Notes under the pieces: generated by a model
Told to the model about the DNA's origin: nothing
What the model saw: only the letters and a program-made list of their open reading frames with translations
The model's database searches: none
NCBI GenBank assembly: GCA_016927855.1
Contig: JAFGLV010000139.1
Location: forward strand, 1-64,000
Source: Sedimentisphaerales bacterium
GTDB taxonomy: Bacteria; Planctomycetota; Phycisphaerae; Sedimentisphaerales; Anaerobacaceae
Length of the DNA: 64,000 nt
Direction: 5' to 3'
In this document: piece by piece, positions 59,093 through 64,000 of the stretch
Layout: each line of letters opens with the position of its first letter
How positions within the stretch are numbered: the stretch's first letter is position 1
Program-made: the position numbers and the translations under genes

Positions 59093-60136
59093 TTATCGCT
59101 CGGCAATGGGTTCGAGCAGCACGGCGCGACTTGTGCGTTTCTTCCTCGATTGGATCGCGCCGGCGAAGCAGCCCTTGTTGTTCATGTCGGTGATCCAAAG
59201 CTGTTCGCCCCGTTTGGTTCGCACCGAAACAGCCACTGGCTTTGTGCCCAGGCTGGGGTTCCACAGATAGTTGGTCCGCCGGGCTGCGCCGGAGCGGAAG
59301 AGCCCCGTTCGCTTGTCCGAGGTCTTGGAGTACAACACTTGGCCGGCATCGTTGATTTTCGGAAAATCCTCGTGGGAAATGTCGAAGGGGAACGTCTGCA
59401 AGCCTGAGCTTGCCTGCCAGAGGCCCAGGTCGAATCTGTCCTGGCCGGTCTGTATCCAACTAACCACACGGCGGGTAGCGCTGATATCCTGCGGAGCGCC
59501 CAGCGGCAGAGCCTGGCAATCGGCGACCATCCCGCCCTCGTCCAACGTGACAAGGTACTGAGTTCTGTGACCCCAGACGATTATCTGTCGGGCGTCATTG
59601 ATGGCGTTGGCGTGACGCAGGGTGTCGCCTGGGGTCTCGAGCGTTCGCATACCGTTGACGCGATCCCAGACGAACGCGTGTACCTCTTTGTCGGCGGCTC
59701 TGTAGCTGCCGACGATCTGGCCGCGATTGTTGATCTCACAGCCGCGCGAGTAGGTGCCGCCCATAGCGCCGAGCAGGTGCAGGCCGTCATTCGGGTCCCA
59801 GAATAACGCTTGTTGGATGTCCTCAGCCTCGGCGGCGCCGGTGATCTGGCCCAGGTCGTTGATATGGGCCTCCTGACCGGTCCAGCCGAGATCGCGCATG
59901 CCGTGCGCGCGGTCCCAGAGAAAGAGATGATACACGCTCCGCGCCACTTCGGAGAAGCCGGCGACCTGTCCCTTCTCATTCATGCCGGTAGCCACGGCGT
60001 AATCCCCGCCGCCGAGCGAGGGCAGCATGGTGACGGTGTATGGACTTGGCGGCCGCAGCCACCACCCGACGAGCGCGACAGTCCCGATCAACAGTCCCAG
60101 CACTCCGAGGGTAAACCATAGGCTCCTACGCTTCAT
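59093..60136 (-). CDS. HAF-repeat exported protein
   Basis: The 347-residue protein has an N-terminal membrane anchor or signal (LWFTLGVLGLLIGTVALVGWWL) and then HAF-type repeats: 'YHLFLWDRAHGMRDLGWTG', 'INDLGQITGAA', 'ALFWDPNDGLHLLGAMGG', 'INNRGQIVGSY' and 'AFVWDRVNGMRTLETPG'. These form a beta-propeller-like extracellular domain. The start is ATG 60136 (MKRRSLWF); 13 more codons are open. Such proteins are widespread in Planctomycetota and of unknown role. It is divergent from the DUF4405 cluster, with a 238-base gap that carries that cluster's promoter. Confidence 0.8.
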   Translation of the reverse strand: MKRRSLWFTLGVLGLLIGTVALVGWWLRPPSPYTVTMLPSLGGGDYAVATGMNEKGQVAGFSEVARSVYHLFLWDRAHGMRDLGWTGQEAHINDLGQITGAAEAEDIQQALFWDPNDGLHLLGAMGGTYSRGCEINNRGQIVGSYRAADKEVHAFVWDRVNGMRTLETPGDTLRHANAINDARQIIVWGHRTQYLVTLDEGGMVADCQALPLGAPQDISATRRVVSWIQTGQDRFDLGLWQASSGLQTFPFDISHEDFPKINDAGQVLYSKTSDKRTGLFRSGAARRTNYLWNPSLGTKPVAVSVRTKRGEQLWITDMNNKGCFAGAIQSRKKRTSRAVLLEPIAER

Positions 60137-60309
60137 GTTGCCTGCACGCACATCGACAGCACGTCCTGACGGCAACCACGGGCAACCGCCTCATCGAACC
60201 GACGTAGGTTTCCGCCGTAATGCCGCCTGCCCATTGTCCCGAGAAAGGACCGCTGGAACAAACAAAAACCAGAACCGTGGATTTTCTGGGCGATTTGGTT
60301 GTTTTTGCG

Positions 60310-60339
60310 TTGACAGCGTTATGAGCATATGCTCATAAT
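60310..60339 (+). promoter_or_regulatory. Sigma-70 type promoter with a perfect 20-bp palindromic operator
   Basis: TTGACA (60310-60315) and CATAAT (60334-60339) are 18 bases apart. Between and over the -10 box lies TTATGAGCATATGCTCATAA (60319-60338), identical to its own reverse complement. A protein bound here would block the promoter. It stands 36 bases before the first gene of the NifX/MinD cluster. The regulator is not in the window; a DUF134-type or similar small regulator, often found with such clusters, is a guess. Confidence 0.75.
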
Positions 60340-60374
60340 GCGCCCGGAAACAGACTGGTGAAAGGAAACAGGAC

Positions 60375-61253
60375 ATGGCAGGACAAAACGGGACGGCTAC
60401 CGTCGCGAAGCAAAAATTCAATTGGCGCGGGACAATGAGCTTGCTGGCGGCGGTCAGCTTTGTCGTTATGACGGTGACCGGCGTCGTGCTCTATGTCTCG
60501 CCGCAAGGGCGGGTGGCGCACTGGGCGGATTGGCGCGTCGCCGGTCTCGATAAGGAGCAATGGGGAGCAGTGCACACTACCTCCAGTCTGCTTTTCGTGA
60601 TCGCGGCCGCGGTGCATCTGTACTTCAACTGGCGGGTGTTCTTGCACTATGTCCGCGTGGCGCGGCACTTCAATCTGAAACGCGAGATGGTCGCGACGCT
60701 GCTGGTCACGGCGGTGGTCGTGGCCGGGACGGTGTGGGAGGTGCCGCCCTTTAGCACGATCATGGCTGGCGCCGAGCGGATGAAGGCCTACTGGGAGGCG
60801 CGCAGCTACCAGGCCCCCTACCCGCACGCCGAGGCTGCGACGCTGGAGGAATTCTGCGAGCAGACCGGCACAGAATTGGATCGCTTCAAGACGCGACTGG
60901 CCGCGATGGGTGTGGATGTCAATGAACCAGGTACAACCGTTGGCTCGGCCGCCCGGCAAATCGGGCTCTCCCCAGGTGAGCTGTTCGAGCGGTTGAGAAT
61001 GTCCGGCGCGGGTGGAGGCGGTGCCGGTCGTGGCGCAGGGGGAGGAGGAGGTACCGGGTTCGGGCGACAAACGCTCGAGCAGGTTTGCCACACGACAGGT
61101 GTAGACGTGCAGCAGGCAATTGCGCTGCTCAAAGCCGAAGGTGTGCAGGCTGAAGCGGACGAAACGCTCAGAGACATCGCCGACCGGGCCGGGGTCAGGC
61201 CGCCGGAGATCGTGGACATGATCGAGGCGATGCCCCGTGCGGAGCCTCAATAG
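60375..61253 (+). CDS. DUF4405 membrane protein with duplicated C-terminal helical domain
   Basis: The 292-residue protein has three membrane segments (near 20-42, WGAVHTTSSLLFVIAAAVHLYF near 63-84, and near 108-127) of DUF4405 type. It has His residues (VHTTSS, VHLYF) that could bind heme as in small cytochrome b-like proteins. After about residue 150 come two related helical units, LEEFCEQTGTELDRFKTRLA and LEQVCHTTGVDVQQAIALLK, joined by a Gly-rich linker (GAGGGGAGRGAGGGGG). Each is followed by a DIADRAGV- or AARQIGL-type helix, so this looks like an internal duplication. AAAGGA precedes the ATG. First gene of the NifX/MinD cluster. Confidence 0.8.
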   Translation: MAGQNGTATVAKQKFNWRGTMSLLAAVSFVVMTVTGVVLYVSPQGRVAHWADWRVAGLDKEQWGAVHTTSSLLFVIAAAVHLYFNWRVFLHYVRVARHFNLKREMVATLLVTAVVVAGTVWEVPPFSTIMAGAERMKAYWEARSYQAPYPHAEAATLEEFCEQTGTELDRFKTRLAAMGVDVNEPGTTVGSAARQIGLSPGELFERLRMSGAGGGGAGRGAGGGGGTGFGRQTLEQVCHTTGVDVQQAIALLKAEGVQAEADETLRDIADRAGVRPPEIVDMIEAMPRAEPQ

Positions 61254-61293
61254 TCACAAAACTAACAACCATAGATACGAAAGAAGCAGGATT

Positions 61294-61602
61294 ATGCCAG
61301 GTGGAGATAGAACAGGTCCGATGGGAATGGGCCCGATGACAGGACGAGCAGCGGGCTATTGCGCCGGGTTCGCCCATCCGGCGGGCGGTCGCGGCTTTTG
61401 GGGATGCGGTCGCGGCCGGGGGTTTCGTCACTGGTTTCACGCGACCGGGCAGCCCGGCTGGATGCGTAGCGGCATCCTCGCCGGACCGGCGGCACCAGAG
61501 CAGGAGTTGGAGACGCTCAGACAGCAAACGGCGAACTTGCAGAGCGAGTTGAACCGGATCAACGAGCGCGTCGAGCAGCTCCAGGCCCAGAGCGACACGT
61601 AA
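61294..61602 (+). CDS. DUF5320-type small protein
   Basis: The 102-residue protein starts PGGDRTGPMGMGPMTGRAAGYCAGF, the signature of the short Gly/Met-rich DUF5320 family. Next come a Gly/Arg/Trp/Phe-rich stretch (GRGFWGCGRGRGFRHWF) and a C-terminal coiled coil (LETLRQQTANLQSELNRINERVEQLQ). These proteins are typically found beside NifX-like and MinD-type genes in anaerobes, as here. The role is unknown; the coiled coil suggests oligomer formation. The start is ATG 61294. Confidence 0.85.
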   Translation: MPGGDRTGPMGMGPMTGRAAGYCAGFAHPAGGRGFWGCGRGRGFRHWFHATGQPGWMRSGILAGPAAPEQELETLRQQTANLQSELNRINERVEQLQAQSDT

Positions 61603-61631
61603 TCGATCCTTACATCAGGCGAGGAACTGCC

Positions 61632-61994
61632 ATGAGAGTTGCATTCGCTGCGTCAGAGGACACATTGGAAGCGGCGCTGGATCACCGGTTCGGGCGCGCC
61701 GCGAAGTTTATCGTCTACGACACGGATACCGGCGTCTTCGAAGCCGTTGACAACGTGCAGAACGTCAACGCTGCCCAGGGCGCCGGCATCCAGGCCGCGC
61801 AAACGGTTTCACAGACGGGCGCTGAGTGCCTGGTGGCGCGCCATTGCGGCCCCAAGGCGTTCCGCGTGCTATCGGCGGCCGGGATCACGGTCTATAACAC
61901 TGACGCGCCGACGGTGGCCGCGGCGCTGGAAGCCTTCCAAGCCGGGAGACTTGAGCCGGCAACGTCGGGCGACGTTGAGGGACATTGGGTATGA
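61632..61994 (+). CDS. NifX/NifB-associated (dinitrogenase iron-molybdenum cofactor) family protein
   Basis: The 120-residue protein has the NifX-like fold: a first strand MRVAFAASEDTLEAALDHRFGRAAKFIVYD, then 'VDNVQNVNAAQGAGIQAAQTV', a 'ECLVARHCGPKAFRVL' segment and 'GITVYNTDAPTVAAALEAF'. Members bind metal clusters; the Desulfovibrio orange protein (ORP), which holds a Mo-Cu sulfur cluster, belongs to this fold. There is no nitrogenase here, so nitrogen fixation is unlikely. GAGGAA precedes the ATG. Its stop overlaps the next start (ATGA, 61991-61994). Confidence 0.9.
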   Translation: MRVAFAASEDTLEAALDHRFGRAAKFIVYDTDTGVFEAVDNVQNVNAAQGAGIQAAQTVSQTGAECLVARHCGPKAFRVLSAAGITVYNTDAPTVAAALEAFQAGRLEPATSGDVEGHWV

Positions 61995-62503
61995 GCGCGT
62001 CGAGCCAGGCGCCGGTGACGTACAGGCCGATCGGCGTGATCCGCAGCGAGCACGAGGCGGCCGAGCGAACGCCGATCCAGCCGGTCTACGCGCGCGGTGT
62101 GTCCGGGCGCGCGGAGATCCTGCCTGAATACATCGAAGGCCTGAGAGACCTAGGAGGTTTCTCTCACCTGATTCTGCTGTACCATTTCCACCGGGCCGGG
62201 CCGGCGCAGTTGATCGTGCAGCCCTTCACCGACGACAAGCCCCGGGGCCTCTTTTCGACGCGGCATCCGCAACGGCCCAATCCGATCGGCCTGTCCGTCG
62301 TGCGACTGCTGCGAATCGAAGGCGGCACGCTACACCTGGAGGACGTCGATATTCTGGATGGCACGCCTCTACTGGACATCAAACCGTATATCCTGCGGTT
62401 CGACGGTGCCGCCGAACCGCGCAGCGGATGGACCGAGACCATCGATGAAGACACTGCTCAACGGCGCGGCTTCAGGGGATTTCAACCCGGAGGACTGTCA
62501 TGA
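61991..62503 (+). CDS. TrmO-like tRNA-modification (TsaA/UPF0066) family protein
   Basis: The 170-residue protein has the TrmO/TsaA core: YRPIGVIRSEHE, 'AEILPEYIEGLRDLGGFSHLILLYHFH', 'GLFSTRHPQRPNPIGLSVVRLL' and 'LDGTPLLDIKPYI'. In E. coli TrmO methylates N6-threonylcarbamoyl-adenosine of tRNA with SAM; archaeal and anaerobe members next to metal genes may do something else. It is coupled at both ends (start 61991 overlaps NifX, stop 62503 overlaps the MinD gene). That is an unusual place for a tRNA enzyme and suggests a role in the cluster. Confidence 0.88.
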   Translation: MSASSQAPVTYRPIGVIRSEHEAAERTPIQPVYARGVSGRAEILPEYIEGLRDLGGFSHLILLYHFHRAGPAQLIVQPFTDDKPRGLFSTRHPQRPNPIGLSVVRLLRIEGGTLHLEDVDILDGTPLLDIKPYILRFDGAAEPRSGWTETIDEDTAQRRGFRGFQPGGLS

Positions 62504-63342
62504 TTGTCGCAGTCGCTTCGGGCAAAGGCGGCACGGGTAAGACCACGGTCGCGACGAATCTGGCGCGGGTGTGCGCCGAGGCAGGTCGCGCCACGCAGTA
62601 TCTCGACTGTGACGTAGAGGAACCCAATGGGCATATCTTCCTCAAGCCACAGATCGAACGACAGGCGGACGTAACGGTCGAAGTACCCGAGATCGACGCG
62701 ACCAAATGCACCGCGTGCGGTCAGTGCGGCCAGATTTGCCAGTACAGCGCGATCGTCTGCCTCCAGGACCAGGTGCTGACGTTCGAGTCGCTCTGCCATT
62801 CATGCGGCGGCTGCTGGCGGGTCTGTCCGAGCGGAGCGATTGAGCGGAAGCCCTTACGCATTGGGCAGATCGAGACGGGTCGCGCCGAGACCCTCGGTTT
62901 CGTCGGTGGGCGGCTGGAGATCGGGCATGTCCGCACGCCGGCGCTGATCGGCCGGGTGAAAAAGCACATCGAGCCGGACGCGCTGGCGATTGTCGATGTG
63001 CCACCAGGAACATCGTGTCCCGTGGTTGCGGCACTGAAAGGCGTCGATGTCGTAGTGCTGGTGACCGAGCCGACACCGTTCGGGCTCAACGATCTGAAAC
63101 TGGCCGTTGAACTCGTGCGCGAGATGGGCCTGCCATTCGGCGTAGTCCTCAACCGTGACGGCATCGGCGACGACGAAACGCAGAGCTACTGCGCCGCCGA
63201 GCAGATCGATATCCTGGCACGGTTGCCCGACGATCGGCGCATCGCGCAGGCTTATTCGTCCGGGCAAATGATCGTCGATGCAATGCCTGAATACGAAGAT
63301 CACTTCCGCCGGCTGGCGGCTGCGATCGGGTGTTTGGAATGA
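62500..63342 (+). CDS. MinD/Mrp-type P-loop ATPase with two 4Fe-4S ferredoxin motifs (first copy)
   Basis: The 280-residue protein has the deviant Walker A GKGGTGKTT at the start (SGKGGTGKTTVATNLA), a DCDVEEPNG switch, and an inserted ferredoxin domain with two clusters: CTACGQCGQIC and CHSCGGCWRVC. An ATPase end (AIVDVPPGTSCPVVAAL, VLVTEPTPFGLNDL) follows. In Desulfovibrio the corresponding MinD pair is part of the ORP complex. It is translationally coupled to the TrmO-like gene before it and to the second copy after it, so the two ATPases are probably made in equal amounts and may form a heterodimer. Confidence 0.93.
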   Translation: MIVAVASGKGGTGKTTVATNLARVCAEAGRATQYLDCDVEEPNGHIFLKPQIERQADVTVEVPEIDATKCTACGQCGQICQYSAIVCLQDQVLTFESLCHSCGGCWRVCPSGAIERKPLRIGQIETGRAETLGFVGGRLEIGHVRTPALIGRVKKHIEPDALAIVDVPPGTSCPVVAALKGVDVVVLVTEPTPFGLNDLKLAVELVREMGLPFGVVLNRDGIGDDETQSYCAAEQIDILARLPDDRRIAQAYSSGQMIVDAMPEYEDHFRRLAAAIGCLE

Positions 63343-64000
63343 AGGAAATTGTCGTCATCAGTGGCAAAGGCGGGACAGGCAAGACCAGCCTGACGGCTGC
63401 ATTCGCGGCGCTGGCGCGAGACGCGGTGCTGGCGGACTGCGACGTCGACGCGGCGGATCTCCACCTGCTGCTGGAGCCGGATATCCGCCAGACCCAGGCC
63501 TTCAGCGGCGGCAAACTTGCGCGCATCGATCCGGCCCGGTGCACCCGCTGTGGAGAATGTCACGAGGTGTGCCGATTCGAAGCGATCTGCTTGAACGAAG
63601 GCGCTTATGCCGTCGAACCAATGGCCTGCGAAGGATGTGGTATCTGCGTTCACTTCTGTCCGGCAGGCGCGATCGAGTTTCGCGACGCGATCAACGGTCA
63701 ATGGTCCATCTCGGATACGCGCTTGGGGCCAATGGTGCACGCGCGCCTCAAGCCGGGCGAAGAGAACAGCGGCAAGCTCGTCACGCTCCTGCGCCGGGAG
63801 GCGCGACAGATCGCCGAGGACCAAGGGCGAGAGATGATTATCGTGGACGGCTCACCCGGCGTAGGCTGTCCGGTGATTGCCTCGGTGACCGGTGCGGACC
63901 TCGTTCTGATCGTCACCGAGCCCACGCTGTCGGGCCGGCACGACTTGGACCGCGTGGCGAAGCTCGTGGCCCATTTCGATATCCCGGCGGCGGTCTGCGT
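63339..64000 (+). CDS. MinD/Mrp-type P-loop ATPase with two 4Fe-4S motifs (second copy, cut by the window end)
   Basis: The ATG at 63339 overlaps the previous stop, and the frame stays open to the end of the window (220 codons). The protein starts MKEIVVISGKGGTGKTSLTA and has the DCDVDAADLHLLL switch, two clusters (CTRCGECHEVC and CEGCGICVHFC), and 'MIIVDGSPGVGCPVIASVTGADLVLIVTEPTLSG', the usual end of the nucleotide site. It is the paralogue of the first copy and forms a matching pair with it, as in ORP-type clusters. The C-terminus lies outside the window. Confidence 0.92.
   Translation, partial: MKEIVVISGKGGTGKTSLTAAFAALARDAVLADCDVDAADLHLLLEPDIRQTQAFSGGKLARIDPARCTRCGECHEVCRFEAICLNEGAYAVEPMACEGCGICVHFCPAGAIEFRDAINGQWSISDTRLGPMVHARLKPGEENSGKLVTLLRREARQIAEDQGREMIIVDGSPGVGCPVIASVTGADLVLIVTEPTLSGRHDLDRVAKLVAHFDIPAAVC

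Noticed and set aside
61632-63342. Nitrogenase cofactor cluster
   Set aside because: A NifX-fold protein is present, but no nif structural or assembly genes; the MinD pair points to the ORP-type context instead.

Overview
The window looks like a chromosomal segment of a Planctomycetota bacterium, most likely an anaerobic member of the Phycisphaerae (Sedimentisphaerales-like). The grounds are high GC, seven ECF sigma factor genes in 64 kb, beta-helix proteins with a single dockerin-like repeat, a prepilin-type H-X9-DG protein, a sulfatase and many glycoside hydrolases, a GOLPH3-like protein, M56/BlaI pairs, and an anaerobe-type NifX/MinD iron-sulfur ATPase cluster at the right end. The taxon is inferred from gene content; no rRNA or other marker gene is present. 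I saw no tRNA, rRNA, CRISPR array or transposase gene.

Layout. 0-3.5 kb: leuD and leuB with a sulfatase gene between them. 3.6-6.1 kb: an ECF sigma factor and a membrane-anchored beta-propeller partner. 6.2-13.8 kb: a TGS-domain GTPase and a GOLPH3-like protein, a beta-barrel outer membrane protein, BlaI/M56 pair 1, a HAD phosphatase and a Cys-rich lipoprotein. 14.3-18.8 kb: a 1410-residue GH127-CBM-GH51 arabinosidase fusion and a small DUF6485-type protein. 18.8-28.1 kb: four ECF sigma/partner modules in a row on the minus strand, plus an orphan antitoxin with the stump of its VapC toxin. 28.2-38.2 kb: aroK, a membrane protein and a minus-strand carbohydrate locus (GH5 fused to a methyltransferase, GH28, GH3, two GH53). 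This locus fits degradation of pectin side chains (galactan, arabinan). 38.5-42.9 kb: M56/BlaI pair 2, with the M56 protein extended by LysM, secretin-like and adhesin-like parts, and a prepilin-type protein. 42.9-52.3 kb: a family of beta-helix/dockerin proteins (two intact, one disrupted pseudogene, one leader-only remnant) around an ECF sigma factor with a membrane tail. 52.6-56.4 kb: an ECF sigma/zinc-finger anti-sigma operon with two exported proteins. 56.7-60.1 kb: purC, a lipoprotein, a small protein and a HAF-repeat protein. 60.3-64.0 kb: a translationally coupled cluster (DUF4405, DUF5320, NifX-like, TrmO-like, two ferredoxin-domain MinD ATPases) resembling the orange-protein (ORP) loci of anaerobes. 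It sits behind a promoter that carries a perfect 20-bp palindrome.

Two themes stand out. First, small palindromic repeats occur in many gaps and also inside genes: both M56 sensor-proteases carry different repeat sequences, in frame, at the same place (about residue 87 onward, in the loop between TM2 and TM3). A short hairpin with a GNRA tetraloop follows three minus-strand stop codons. Second, domain fusion is frequent: GH127-CBM-GH51, GH5-methyltransferase, M56-LysM-secretin-like-adhesin, and a sigma factor with a membrane tail. All functional calls rest on reading the sequence and recalling protein families; no database search was run.
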